Positions 23,728 through 32,744 of a DNA stretch of 64,000 nucleotides are shown piece by piece (the stretch's first letter is position 1; every line of letters begins with the position of its first letter). Origin of the DNA: Mariprofundus aestuarium (GTDB lineage: Bacteria > Pseudomonadota > Zetaproteobacteria > Mariprofundales > Mariprofundaceae); the NCBI RefSeq assembly GCF_002795805.1, contig NZ_CP018799.1, positions 799,001-863,000 on the forward strand. Reading direction: 5' to 3'. The notes beneath the pieces were generated by a model that worked only from the letters and a program-made list of their open reading frames with translations, did no database searches and was not told the origin of the DNA. The position numbers and the translations under genes were made by a program.

Positions 23728-25828
23728 TGATCGTTTTGAGTCTAAGCGTGGTGAGCCATCCAATATATCGGTGATATCCGGTGATAAGGTGGAGAAGGCG
23801 CATGCAGAGAACATCAAGCAGATCCTTGATGCGATTCCGGGTGTTACCGCGGAACTGCAGAGCCAGGATTCGCTCAAGATTCATATCCGTGGTGTGGAGA
23901 ATCAGCGTTTCATGGGCGAGAAGCCTGGCGTAGCTGTGGTAATTGACGGTGTGCCTGTGTTTGAACGCACGGGACGTGTTAATATCAATATGGATGACAT
24001 CGCGTCGATCAAGGTGATCAAGGGTGGAGCCTCCTATCTCTTCGGTGACGATGCGCTGGCAGGTGCCGTGATTATCACGACCAAGCGTGGCGCGAAAATG
24101 GCCGGTGGAAGTGTCTCTGCCGAGGCTGGTAGCTTTGGATATAAGCGCGGTATGGCACGGGCAGGTTTTGCTGCCGATAAGGTGTCAGGTCATGTGCAGG
24201 TCAGTCGTCGCGATGCAGACAGCTACTATTTCCAGGGGAAATACAAGGCGGATTATCTCAACGGTAAACTGCAGGGGTACCTCTCCGATACGAGTGATCT
24301 CACCTTTGGCTGGGAGGTGGCCAAGCGCTTCAAGGACAGCCACGGCACGGTTACCGGTGTAACTCAGGCAGCCGTTGATCCGACCAGCGTTGACGGCCGC
24401 GATTTTGCCCGTAACTACAATGTTGATTTGGGTAAATTTTATCTCACCTATGCCAACGATATCTCCGAAACAAGCAACCTAATGTTCAATGCCTACCAGT
24501 TCGGTGACCACACCAAATACTGGAGCAGCCCAGTTCGCTACGACCTTGCCTTTCAGCCGGTGATAGACGTCAATGCCTATGCCAACGATAACGACTACAA
24601 GCAGATCCAGCGTGGTATCAAGAGCGAGTGGCGCGGCAGTAGTGAAAGTTTCGGGTTGATGGGAGGTGTCGATCTGCGCGACAACAGCTACAATAACAGG
24701 GTGACAATCCTGCAGGACCACCGCACTAGTCCGAGTCCATTTAGTCCAGTTATGACAGCTGGTACGGTGATCACCCATGACAAGACTAGGGAGCGCATGG
24801 CTGCCGGCTATGGCGAGCTGAAATTTCGCCTTGCAGATCCACTCACAGTTACAATGAACGGACGCTATGACCAGATTAAGCTGAGCTACGAGGATTACCT
24901 GCCTGGTGCTGCAGCACCGAACCTGTCAAAGAAATTTAATGTCGGATCATGGCGTGGTGGTCTGAATTACGATTTTAGTGATTCAGTTTCACTCTACTCC
25001 AACGTATCGACAGGATTTCGTGCGCCGACGATCCAGCAGCTCTTTGCGGGTACGATATCATTGACCGGTAACGTGGCTGCCAACCCGAATCTCACGCCTG
25101 AACAGGCCACCAACTACGAAATTGGCCTGCGCGGACGTGCAGATATTGGAGCAGGTGACGTTGAGTGGGATATTGCCTTTTTCCAGATTGACCGGAAGGA
25201 CTTTATCCTCAATGTGGCTGGCCAGTATGCTACGCCAAACGCTGGTGTGATAGATCAGTACCAGAACATCGGAGGCATGCGCAATCGTGGTATTGAAGTG
25301 GCTCTGAAGAGTGATCAGGAGCAGCTCTTTTCAATGGATGTGGCCTACACCTTCCTCGATGCGAAATTCACCCGCTACGACAACTACAACCTGCTGCTGG
25401 GTAACCGCTTTAGTCCGGCTCCGGGAGCCAATACCAGAGTTGCTTATAACAACAGTGGCAACGTGGTGCCACGTGCACCGAAGCACAAAGTCTTTGTGGC
25501 GGCACGCATTAAGCCGTTCAAAGGCTTTACCCTTGCCACTGAGATGAATGCGCAGGCCAGCTACTATGCTGACGAGATCAACCAGGAGAAGATCGGAGGC
25601 CATGCGATATTCGACCTGATCGCCAACTATGATTTTGCAACCGGCAGCAAAAACCAGGTGAAGTGGTCACTGTTTGGTCGAGTTGATAATGCATTTGACC
25701 GCACCTACTACAACACCGCGAGAGGCTATTACGATAGTAATGGCGACTTCGCCTACAACGCTGAGGATCTCTCCATCGTGGTTAATCCGGGCCGTCGCTG
25801 GACTGCCGGTGTTACGGCAACCTTTTAA
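23606..25828 (+). CDS. TonB-dependent outer-membrane receptor, substrate unknown
   Basis: 740 residues with a signal peptide (ending near AGAADM), a plug domain (ISVISGDKVEKAHAENIKQILDAIPGV begins it; IHIRGVENQ and VVIDGVPVFERTG follow) and a barrel with late motifs (STGFRAPTIQQLF, NPNLTPEQATNYEIG) and a terminal aromatic residue. The plug resembles siderophore, vitamin or metal-complex receptors; no metal-ligand signature like that of the copper receptor is visible. AAGGGAG lies 5 nt before ATG 23606. It heads a coupled operon with periplasmic metal-binding-like and electron-transfer proteins, so a metal or metal complex is the likely substrate. Confidence 0.85.
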   Translation: MNLKTRSQVAGAASLLTMLLMPCIAGAADMGLMSVDSTTIDDRFESKRGEPSNISVISGDKVEKAHAENIKQILDAIPGVTAELQSQDSLKIHIRGVENQRFMGEKPGVAVVIDGVPVFERTGRVNINMDDIASIKVIKGGASYLFGDDALAGAVIITTKRGAKMAGGSVSAEAGSFGYKRGMARAGFAADKVSGHVQVSRRDADSYYFQGKYKADYLNGKLQGYLSDTSDLTFGWEVAKRFKDSHGTVTGVTQAAVDPTSVDGRDFARNYNVDLGKFYLTYANDISETSNLMFNAYQFGDHTKYWSSPVRYDLAFQPVIDVNAYANDNDYKQIQRGIKSEWRGSSESFGLMGGVDLRDNSYNNRVTILQDHRTSPSPFSPVMTAGTVITHDKTRERMAAGYGELKFRLADPLTVTMNGRYDQIKLSYEDYLPGAAAPNLSKKFNVGSWRGGLNYDFSDSVSLYSNVSTGFRAPTIQQLFAGTISLTGNVAANPNLTPEQATNYEIGLRGRADIGAGDVEWDIAFFQIDRKDFILNVAGQYATPNAGVIDQYQNIGGMRNRGIEVALKSDQEQLFSMDVAYTFLDAKFTRYDNYNLLLGNRFSPAPGANTRVAYNNSGNVVPRAPKHKVFVAARIKPFKGFTLATEMNAQASYYADEINQEKIGGHAIFDLIANYDFATGSKNQVKWSLFGRVDNAFDRTYYNTARGYYDSNGDFAYNAEDLSIVVNPGRRWTAGVTATF

Positions 25829-25853
25829 TCATTCAAAATCGAGGGAGATATAG

Positions 25854-26390
25854 ATGAAAAAACAACTGAAACATCTGATGGTTGCAGCAGCTGCTGTGAT
25901 GCTTTTTTCAGCTCAGGCACTGGCTTGCGGTGGCAAGCAGTGTGCATCCGAAAGCTGTGACTTTAAGGGCGCAAAAGCAGAAAACTGTGCGAAAGGTTAT
26001 GCCAAAGGATCGGGTTATAAGAAGTCAGCCCACCATAAAATCCCGGGCAACAGCCCTGCCTATATTCGCAAGATTCTCAAGAAAGCCGATGCCATTGGTT
26101 TGACGGATAAGCAGCGCAAGCAGGTGGGGGAGCTGCTGGTTGCAGCAGAGACAGGTGCTGCCAAGGCGCATGCTGAGGCTCAGATCGAAGTGGCTGAATT
26201 TCGCGGTAAACTGCATGGCGGCAGTTTGAATGATAGCGATATCAAAGCTTATGCCAAACGCATGGGTGAGCTGCGTGCCGCCAAATACGAAGCCAACCTG
26301 ATGGCCTCGGTCAAAGCTTCACGCCTGCTGAACGATGAGCAGAAGTCCAAGCTCTATGCAGGCAAAAAAACAATGGGTGCTAACAAGTGA
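25854..26390 (+). CDS. Periplasmic CpxP/Spy-like protein with Cys-rich head
   Basis: 178 residues. After a signal peptide ending near ALA come C25, C30, C35 and C45 within 21 residues (ACGGKQCASESCDF, then ENCAKG) and a His pair at 60-61, a plausible metal-binding head. The rest is helical and charged with two LTxxQ-like motifs (LTDKQRKQ, LNDEQKSK), the hallmark of CpxP, Spy, CnrR and ZraP proteins that sense envelope stress or bind metals. GAGGGAG precedes the ATG. It overlaps the next gene by 4 bp (GTGA). A periplasmic metal chaperone or sensor role is inferred from the Cys and the operon. Confidence 0.65.
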   Translation: MKKQLKHLMVAAAAVMLFSAQALACGGKQCASESCDFKGAKAENCAKGYAKGSGYKKSAHHKIPGNSPAYIRKILKKADAIGLTDKQRKQVGELLVAAETGAAKAHAEAQIEVAEFRGKLHGGSLNDSDIKAYAKRMGELRAAKYEANLMASVKASRLLNDEQKSKLYAGKKTMGANK

Positions 26391-27184
26391 AGATCAAAGC
26401 ATTGATGGGGGCCACGCTTGTCGTGGTCCTCTTCAGTTTTAACGCTCAGGCAGCTATGTACTGGTCACCGGCTCCTATGAAACATGGGCACAGTGGACAT
26501 GATCGCCATGCAGGAAAGCCCTTCTTGTTACATGCTGGCGAGGGTGCAGAGGCTCAACTGATGAGCCCGAGCAAGGCGGTTAAACCATTAACGCTGGAGT
26601 ATGGCAGGGTCAGTGTGAAAGCGATGGGCACAGGCAATTATCATGCACTGGTAGCTAAGCGTAGTGTGGATGATCTGCATGAGTCAGCTGTTCGTTATAT
26701 CTACATGCATGGTAAACCATCAGGTGTATCACCATCACTATTGATAGGGCACGAGAAGTCGGCATTGGAGATAGAGCCTGCACCATTGGCACGAGAGCAT
26801 TGGCGTTATTATTCCAACACTAATGCACAGTTCATCGTTCGTTTTCAGGGGCAGCCGCTTGCTGGCGCTAAACTGAGCATGTTAACCGGTAATGGCAGTA
26901 GCGCTGAATTCACAACAGATGCCGAAGGTCTGGTGGTTATCCCTCTGCCTGAGGACTTTGTGTATGAGAAGCCCGGCCGCATGGCTAATCCAGCATCTGA
27001 ATTTGTATTAACAGCTGAGCATAGCGTTGGTAGCCAGAAATACATTACCACCTTTTCATATAGCTATCACATTAACCCTGAGCACTGGCAGTCCACTGAG
27101 CTTGGACTGGCTGTGATTGGTGGCGGTATGTTGATCGGTGGTTTTGTTACCTTGAGAAAGCGTCGTCGCAGGGAGAAAAAGTAA
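26387..27184 (+). CDS. His-rich periplasmic protein with C-terminal membrane anchor
   Basis: 265 residues. The signal peptide ends at about AQAAM. Next comes KHGHSGHDRHAG, a His cluster likely to bind metal, then a beta-rich body. One segment (FIVRFQGQPLAGAKLSM, then FTTDAEGLVVIPLP) looks like the Ig-like DUF4198/NikK-type fold found beside metal transporters. A transmembrane helix (LGLAVIGGGMLIGGFVTL) and a very basic tail (RKRRRREKK) close the protein. It is translated from a GTG overlapping the previous stop. It may hold metal released by the receptor near the electron-transfer proteins encoded next; family assignment is tentative. Confidence 0.6.
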   Translation: MKIKALMGATLVVVLFSFNAQAAMYWSPAPMKHGHSGHDRHAGKPFLLHAGEGAEAQLMSPSKAVKPLTLEYGRVSVKAMGTGNYHALVAKRSVDDLHESAVRYIYMHGKPSGVSPSLLIGHEKSALEIEPAPLAREHWRYYSNTNAQFIVRFQGQPLAGAKLSMLTGNGSSAEFTTDAEGLVVIPLPEDFVYEKPGRMANPASEFVLTAEHSVGSQKYITTFSYSYHINPEHWQSTELGLAVIGGGMLIGGFVTLRKRRRREKK

Positions 27185-28215
27185 TGCCTTTCTGGAAAAA
27201 TTTATCGGTCATCCGCAAATTTGTACAGCTCCTAGCCTTTCTGTTTCTTGTATATGGTTCGGTTTTTGTAGGCTTCTACTCTGCCGACAAGTTATCAGGT
27301 GCATTTCCGGTTCTCTCCTGTGCTTATGATGCTAAAACAGCTGACTACTGTGTCCTGATTCCACTACAGCACCAGATAGGTCATGGCTTGGGCCCGGCGA
27401 TTGCCGCTGGAAAGTTCACACTCAGCTTGCTTCTACCTATTCTGACAACACTGGGAACCTTTCTTCTTCTTTTTATATTGTTGAATAAGGCTTTCTGTGG
27501 TTGGCTCTGTCCACTGGGCTTCTTCCAGGAAGTCTTGGGTATGATCGGTCAGAAACTGCGGTTGAATCGCACCGAATCAATGGATCCAAAATTGGTAGAT
27601 CGCATAAGGCCTGCCAAATGGCTGATGCTGGGTTTACTCGTCATTCTCCTTCCACTTGCTTCAGGCATGGGTTTTGTTGGTCATGAACTGGGTGATCCAT
27701 TCTGCCAAATCTGTCCGAGCCGGATATTAACATCACTTTTTGCAGGCCAGCTCAATCAGCTCTATATCGACACCTCATCAACGGGTTATATGATTCTTTC
27801 CATTATTGCCGATCTGTTGTTTGGTTTGATTCTGGTGCTATCACTGACTATGCGTCAGCCCTTCTGTCGTATCTGCCCATTGCTGGCGATGCATGCACTG
27901 TTTAAGAAGGTTGGTCTGGTTAAGCTTGTGAAGAACTATACAAGTCGCTGTGATAAGTGCGGTCTTTGCGCCAAAGCCTGCCCAATGGATATTCGTGAGA
28001 TTCATACATCCAAAGAGAAGGATATCCTCTTCTCAGACTGCACCCTCTGTGGACGTTGTGTGGAGTTCTGCCCGGATAAGGGTGTGATGGCACTGAAGTA
28101 TGCGGTCATTCCAATTAAGGTTTCTGATCCGCAATATTTCAAAGAGCGCAACAAAGCACAGAAGAAGTGGGAGGGTAAACAGAAACCATCCCGCCGTGTC
28201 AAAAAGGAGTCGTAG
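27184..28215 (+). CDS. NapH/CcoG/NosR-type membrane polyferredoxin
   Basis: 343 residues with about five transmembrane helices. Cys motifs occur in order: CGWLCPLGFFQE (about 107), CQICPSR, CRICPLLA and two [4Fe-4S] ferredoxin motifs, CDKCGLCAKACPM and CTLCGRCVEFCPD, in the C-terminal third. The family moves electrons from quinols or cytoplasmic donors toward periplasmic partners. CcoG reduces Cu(II) during cytochrome oxidase assembly, and NosR supports N2O reductase. Its start codon shares one base with the previous stop (TAATG). In this operon it could reduce imported metal in the periplasm; that is inference. Confidence 0.82.
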   Translation: MPFWKNLSVIRKFVQLLAFLFLVYGSVFVGFYSADKLSGAFPVLSCAYDAKTADYCVLIPLQHQIGHGLGPAIAAGKFTLSLLLPILTTLGTFLLLFILLNKAFCGWLCPLGFFQEVLGMIGQKLRLNRTESMDPKLVDRIRPAKWLMLGLLVILLPLASGMGFVGHELGDPFCQICPSRILTSLFAGQLNQLYIDTSSTGYMILSIIADLLFGLILVLSLTMRQPFCRICPLLAMHALFKKVGLVKLVKNYTSRCDKCGLCAKACPMDIREIHTSKEKDILFSDCTLCGRCVEFCPDKGVMALKYAVIPIKVSDPQYFKERNKAQKKWEGKQKPSRRVKKES

Positions 28216-28859
28216 TGGAGTTTCTACTCTCCGCTATGCTGACAACATTCATCATCGGCCTCTCATTTGGGGCCGGTGCATGTATGTTTACCTGTATCCC
28301 GACACTCGGTGTGATGCTGCTGGCTCAGGATATCGGTGCCAAAGAGACCTCATTGCAGACACTGCGTTTTAATCTCGGCCGTATGGCGGCCTATGCACTG
28401 CTTGCTGCTGTTTCAGGATTGGTTGGTGCTTCACTAGTGGGGCTGCTCGATATGAGTCACGCTAATCTGATCTTTGCTGCCATGTTGCTCTTCTCTGCTG
28501 TTTTGCTGTGGCGAAAGGGAAAGGTGGCAGGCTGCTCCTCTTCAGGGCAGACAAAGAGGCTCAGGGCAGGACTGTTCGGAATGGGTTTTGCGATGGGACT
28601 TCGTCCATGTGCACCGTTGGCTGGTGTGATGGCTGCAGCTGCCACGACGGGCTCGGGAGCTTATGGACTGCTGCTAGGTCTCTCCTTTGGTGCCGGTGCC
28701 ATTGTCATCCCCCAGCTTGTCTTCGGTTATGGTCTGGGAAAAGCAGGTGGTGAAATACGCTCGCAACTTAGAGGCAGGCAGCAGCAGTTGGCCAGAATCG
28801 GCGCTTCAGTACTGGCCTTTGTTGGCATTAGCGTTGGTATGGGGTGGCTGTCGCTTTAA
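28215..28859 (+). CDS. DsbD/CcdA-like transmembrane thiol electron carrier
   Basis: 214 residues, six predicted transmembrane helices. Cysteines lie in helix 1 (GACMFTCIPTLG) and helix 4 (GLRPCAPLAG), matching the paired Cys-Pro sites of the DsbD membrane domain and CcdA that pass reducing power across the inner membrane. A soluble thioredoxin domain is absent, as in CcdA. The family also includes SafE/DsbD_2 proteins found beside CcoG-type genes. The GTG start shares one base with the polyferredoxin stop, and AAGGAG lies 5 nt before it. It is the last gene of the receptor operon. Confidence 0.78.
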   Translation: MEFLLSAMLTTFIIGLSFGAGACMFTCIPTLGVMLLAQDIGAKETSLQTLRFNLGRMAAYALLAAVSGLVGASLVGLLDMSHANLIFAAMLLFSAVLLWRKGKVAGCSSSGQTKRLRAGLFGMGFAMGLRPCAPLAGVMAAAATTGSGAYGLLLGLSFGAGAIVIPQLVFGYGLGKAGGEIRSQLRGRQQQLARIGASVLAFVGISVGMGWLSL

Positions 28860-28931
28860 TTCCACACCAACTGAGTCTGACTCCATTGGTTCGGCAACCT
28901 AACCTAATCTGGGGGCACAACTTGAACCTAG

Positions 28932-30587
28932 TCAATAACCTTCCAGTTTACTGATCATTGGTTCCAGCTGTTTTTCGAATTTTTGCCATACATTAGAACT
29001 GCCCTGATACATCTTTTTTCTGACCTGTTCATTAGAGGCTGTTGCAACGGCGCGACCGGAAAGGTGGAAGTCCATGCACTGCTCTTCCCAATCCAGACCG
29101 CAGTAGTCGAGCAGTTTACGTGTCTCATCTTCCTGAGCCTCGGTCAGAGTCTCGTAATTGATGTGATGGATGCGACCAGGGAAACGCTGTTCCCAGAAAT
29201 CCATTAGACCCACATAGAGCTTGTAATACTCACTTACGTCATTGAGATCACAGGAGAAGCTGAGAGCGTCGCCACCAAAGAAGTGCTTGTAAGCGGACCA
29301 GCAGGTGGCTATCGCATCACGCTTGATATGGACGATGCGAGCTTCCGGCATGGCTTGCAGGATAAAGCCGATCCACCTGAAATTGATGGTGGTCTTGTCG
29401 ATAATATAGCGCTCACTGACATTCAGGCTTTCCATCCAGGAGAGGTAGTGGTCGCGCAGGTTCTGTAACTGACCTGAGTCGACTCCGTATTCGTTCCAGT
29501 TAATGCTATTGATGCCGTGGTCCAGGGTGGCGACCTCGCCGGCGCCATAGACTTTGGAATGACTGGAGAGGATCTGCTCTACCAGTGTGGTACCTGAGCG
29601 TGGCATGCCGAGAATAAATAGCGGTGTGGATGCGTTATCCGTTTCGGGGCTCAGCTGTTGCGGCCTGCTCATCGAGAAGGCTGATTTGATCTGTCTGAAC
29701 AGATCGCGGTCTTCGTCGAGTGAGTAGCCGGAGAGTACTTTGCGTAGCTGGTTTCCCTCCTTTAGATAGTCGAAGGATTGATCGATATTGCTCAGGTCTT
29801 CCTCAGCTTTAGCCAGACCAAAACAGAGGTGCATGCGTTGCGAATCTGTTAGTTCCTCGCATTCGTACAATTTGTTCATCTCGGCATATAAAAAAGCATC
29901 GCCCGATGCAAACGATACCAACTCTGCAAGTTGACGATGCGCCTCGGTGCTGTGGGGGCTGAGTTCGATCGTGCGGCTGAAGCTGGCGATGGCATCCTGT
30001 TTTCGACCGGTATCCAGCAGTGCACCGCCCAGATTATTATGGGCCTCAGCATAGTCGGGGTTCAAGGTGATGGCGGAATTGAGATTTGCAATGGCCTCCT
30101 CATAGCGGCCCAGTTCGATCAGTGCGCAGCCGAGGTTGTTGTAGGCTTTGATATAGTCGGATTTTATTTCAAGGGCTATGGTGAAGCTGTCTGCCGCCTC
30201 CTCATGTCGCTGAAGCTTGAGCAGGAATGCGCCCAGATTGTTGTAGCCTTCAGCAAAATCAGGGGAGATCAGCACCGCCTGACGGTAGCTATTCAGGGCC
30301 GCTTCATCTTCGCCAAGATTGGCTAGCGCATTACCCTGATTGAGGAATGCTTTAGCATAGTCGGGTTGGATTTGGATAGCACGTTCAGCGCAGTCCACCG
30401 CAGCGTGATAATCGCCGATAGTGTTGTAGGCAACAGAAAGGATGTTGTGAATCTGTGCGGTTTTCGGAAACTGTCTGGCCAGTTCGCTACCTTTTTTGAT
30501 CAACTCATTCAGCTCTCCGTGGGCAAACAGCTGGGTTAGTTGTTGAATTTGTTCAGGGGATGGTTGTTTGAGTTTTGAGAAAAACAT
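28932..30587 (-). CDS. TPR-repeat sulfotransferase
   Basis: 551 residues. The first 240 are at least five tetratricopeptide repeats (for example YNTIGDYHAAVDCAERAIQI, YNNLGCALIELGRYEEAIANL). The C-terminal 230 residues are a sulfotransferase domain with the PAPS 5'-phosphosulfate loop FILGMPRSGTTLVEQILSSH and a later IHIKRDAIATCWS 3'-phosphate segment. Such proteins transfer sulfate from PAPS to tyrosines, glycans or other acceptors; the acceptor is unknown. It is transcribed alone, opposite to its neighbours. The start at 30587 is close to the divergent LexA-like gene, so the two promoter regions share about 100 bp. Confidence 0.88.
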   Translation of the reverse strand: MFFSKLKQPSPEQIQQLTQLFAHGELNELIKKGSELARQFPKTAQIHNILSVAYNTIGDYHAAVDCAERAIQIQPDYAKAFLNQGNALANLGEDEAALNSYRQAVLISPDFAEGYNNLGAFLLKLQRHEEAADSFTIALEIKSDYIKAYNNLGCALIELGRYEEAIANLNSAITLNPDYAEAHNNLGGALLDTGRKQDAIASFSRTIELSPHSTEAHRQLAELVSFASGDAFLYAEMNKLYECEELTDSQRMHLCFGLAKAEEDLSNIDQSFDYLKEGNQLRKVLSGYSLDEDRDLFRQIKSAFSMSRPQQLSPETDNASTPLFILGMPRSGTTLVEQILSSHSKVYGAGEVATLDHGINSINWNEYGVDSGQLQNLRDHYLSWMESLNVSERYIIDKTTINFRWIGFILQAMPEARIVHIKRDAIATCWSAYKHFFGGDALSFSCDLNDVSEYYKLYVGLMDFWEQRFPGRIHHINYETLTEAQEDETRKLLDYCGLDWEEQCMDFHLSGRAVATASNEQVRKKMYQGSSNVWQKFEKQLEPMISKLEGY

Positions 30588-30653
30588 GGGGTAACTATAG
30601 CACTGGTTTTGATGGTGAGACTAGTGGCTATGTGTGGCATGAAATAAAAATAG

Positions 30654-30682
30654 TTGCAGGGTGTACGAGCGTACACCATACT
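30654..30682 (+). promoter_or_regulatory. Promoter of the LexA-like gene with palindromic operator in its spacer
   Basis: TTGCAG (30654-30659), a 17-nt spacer and CATACT (30677-30682) form a sigma-70-like promoter. The perfect palindrome GGTGTACG-AG-CGTACACC occupies 30660-30677, that is, the whole spacer. A repressor bound here would exclude RNA polymerase. The expected start of transcription is about 30689, the first base of the proposed ATG. Confidence 0.65.
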
Positions 30683-30688
30683 GCGTGC

Positions 30689-31261
30689 ATGGTGAATAAA
30701 GACCCTTTCTATCTCGGACGACTACAGGATTATTATGCGCTGCACAGGCTGATTCCCTCTTATGCGGAGATCGCCGCAATGGTGGGTGTGAGCAAGCAGG
30801 GGGCAGTGAAGTTTATCGACCGTATGATCTTTGCCGGTTACATCAATAAGGCTCCCGGTGGTCGCCTCTCTCCTGCCAATATGTTTTTCGCCCGCCCGCA
30901 TGTCGGATGCGCACCTGCCGGTTTTGCCAGTCCGGCAACAGAGATTTTAGGTGATGCGATCACCATTGATGACTATCTGGTCGAACATCCATCGCAGACC
31001 GTGCTGGTTGAAGTCAGTGGTGAATCGATGATCAATGCCGGTATTCATGATGGCGATTTCCTGATTGTCGAGCGCAACACCAACCCGAATCTTGGCAAAA
31101 TTGTTGTGGCCATTGTCGATGGTGATTTTACGATCAAATACCTGCGTTCGGGCAAGGAGGGGATGTACCTCGAACCTGCCAATGCCGACTTTCCGAATAT
31201 CTATCCTGAAATGTCGCTCGATATCTATGGTGAGGTCGTCGGTCAGTTTCGTAAATTCTAA
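30689..31261 (+). CDS. LexA-family SOS repressor with UmuD-like protease domain
   Basis: 190 residues from ATG 30689. An N-terminal winged helix (IPSYAEIAAMVGVSKQGAVKFIDRM) is followed by an S24 self-cleaving domain. The cleavage site is A77-G78 in CAPAGFASPA, which is closer to UmuD than to LexA. The catalytic dyad is S113 (VSGESM) and K150 (FTIKYL), 37 residues apart as in E. coli LexA. It likely represses SOS genes until RecA filaments trigger cleavage. The Y-family polymerase follows 84 bp downstream, a lexA-imuB or umuDC-like arrangement. A longer frame from 30575 would include the operator and is rejected. Confidence 0.8.
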   Translation: MVNKDPFYLGRLQDYYALHRLIPSYAEIAAMVGVSKQGAVKFIDRMIFAGYINKAPGGRLSPANMFFARPHVGCAPAGFASPATEILGDAITIDDYLVEHPSQTVLVEVSGESMINAGIHDGDFLIVERNTNPNLGKIVVAIVDGDFTIKYLRSGKEGMYLEPANADFPNIYPEMSLDIYGEVVGQFRKF

Positions 31262-31264
31262 CTA

Positions 31265-31320
31265 ACTGTTCAGTTCGCAACTGACTTGTTCTCGAATAAA
31301 TCAGCGGCAATCTGAACAGT
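31265..31320 (+). promoter_or_regulatory. Inverted repeats upstream of the Y-family polymerase gene
   Basis: ACTGTTCAG (31265-31273) and CTGAACAGT (31312-31320) are perfect inverted arms 38 bp apart, and CAGTT-CGC-AACTG (31271-31283) is a smaller palindrome. They fill the gap between the LexA-like gene and the polymerase gene. They could form a hairpin or be operator sites; the palindrome of the LexA-like gene itself is not repeated here. Confidence 0.3.
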
Positions 31321-31345
31321 TTCTTTCCATAAGGTTTAATCGTAA

Positions 31346-32581
31346 ATGAAAATGGTGACCAACTGGCCCAACGCTATTGCACATATCGACTGCGATGCCT
31401 TTTACGCTTCCTGTGAGGCGGCGCGCAGGCCTGACTTGAAGGGAAGGCCGATCTGCGTGCTCTCCAGTCAGAATGCCATTGTCGTGGCGAAATCCTACGA
31501 TGCCAAGGCACTTGGAATCACCACAGGTATGCCGGTGTGGGAGGCAAAAAAACTTGCTCCGCAGGCGGAGTTCCTCGCTGCTGATTTCCGTTATTATGGG
31601 CAGCTCTCGCATAAGCTGTTCTCCATTCTCAGGCGCTACAGTCCCGATATCGAGGTCTACTCGATTGATGAGGGGTTCATCGATATGAATGGTATCCGAA
31701 CCCTGTGGCGCAAGCCGTTTCGCCAGCTTGCTGATGAGATCCGCCAGAGCGTTGAGCGTGAAGTAGGCATTACCGTTTCGGTTGGTATCAGTGTGACGCG
31801 TATACTGGCCAAGATGGCTTCGGAATCGAATAAGCCCAATGGAAGTACGGTGATTCCGGGCAAACGGATCGAACGATTTCTGGCTGATATTGCAGTCTCT
31901 GATATTCCGGGTATCGGCAGGAACCGTGCCGCTCTGCTGCATAAATTTAACATTCACACTGCGCTGCAGTTTATCCATATTGAAGAGAGTTTGATGCAGC
32001 GGCTTTTGGGCAGACATGGCTTGATTCTCAAGCAGGAGTTATCAGGAATCGCTGTGATGGGGTTGGAGGTCAATCCGCCACTACCGAAAAGCATTGCCCG
32101 TACTGCATCGATGGGAGAGGTGACGAAGTCTCGTCAGCTTGTGACCGCACATCTGAGTTATCACACTATGCGGCTGGTATCGGAACTGGTGGCGAAACAG
32201 CTGTTTACCCGCCGCATCCATGTTTTCCTGACCCTTTCTACGTTTGAAAAGCGTGGTGCCGATATCCGCCTTGATCTTCCGAGCAGCAGTTTGAGGCGGA
32301 TTGCGGCAGCAGTGAAAGAGGGGTTTATAACGCTGTTCAGGGTAGACGAGAGCTACCGAGGCTGTGGCATCGTGGCGACCCATATCAGCCGCGCAGCCTC
32401 GGCTACGCCCGATCTCTTCGGGTTATCAAAGGAGGATAGCCGTCAGACCGAGTTGATGCTGACGGTCAACCGTATCAATAAACGTTACGGTGACTGCACA
32501 GTCTCTCTTGCCACTATCCAGACGGTAAAAGAGAAGAAACGCAGGGTTCGATTCTGCTATCCTTTATTTATTGCCTCTTGA
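31346..32581 (+). CDS. Y-family error-prone DNA polymerase (UmuC-like)
   Basis: 411 residues. The palm motifs are AHIDCDAFYASCE with metal-binding D15 and YSIDEGFID with D108/E109. The finger region has VAKSYDAKALGI and the helix-hairpin-helix is DIPGIGRNRAALL. The C-terminus (LFGLSKEDSRQTELMLTVNRIN) resembles UmuC more than DinB. It copies past DNA lesions at low fidelity. It follows the LexA/UmuD-like gene, whose product could both repress it and act as an accessory subunit. An in-frame second ATG at 31352 is also possible; the ribosome-binding site is weak. Confidence 0.88.
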   Translation: MKMVTNWPNAIAHIDCDAFYASCEAARRPDLKGRPICVLSSQNAIVVAKSYDAKALGITTGMPVWEAKKLAPQAEFLAADFRYYGQLSHKLFSILRRYSPDIEVYSIDEGFIDMNGIRTLWRKPFRQLADEIRQSVEREVGITVSVGISVTRILAKMASESNKPNGSTVIPGKRIERFLADIAVSDIPGIGRNRAALLHKFNIHTALQFIHIEESLMQRLLGRHGLILKQELSGIAVMGLEVNPPLPKSIARTASMGEVTKSRQLVTAHLSYHTMRLVSELVAKQLFTRRIHVFLTLSTFEKRGADIRLDLPSSSLRRIAAAVKEGFITLFRVDESYRGCGIVATHISRAASATPDLFGLSKEDSRQTELMLTVNRINKRYGDCTVSLATIQTVKEKKRRVRFCYPLFIAS

Positions 32582-32744
32582 GCAATCGTTCGACATTCAG
32601 AGCTGTGTTCTGCATCCATGTATATCCACTGTGTCATTTTAAGTGCCCATATAAGCCGACAGATAGATGGCTCGGCCTAAATAACTGAAAGATGCTATAA
32701 TGAAAAAAATAGTTCTCCGAAACAGGGCTTACAGGAGGTCTCCT

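Noticed and set aside
19214-25828. Reading the TonB island as a siderophore system
   Set aside because: No siderophore synthesis gene or Fur-like box is visible, and the first receptor carries the copper C-x3-M motif. The second receptor remains open.
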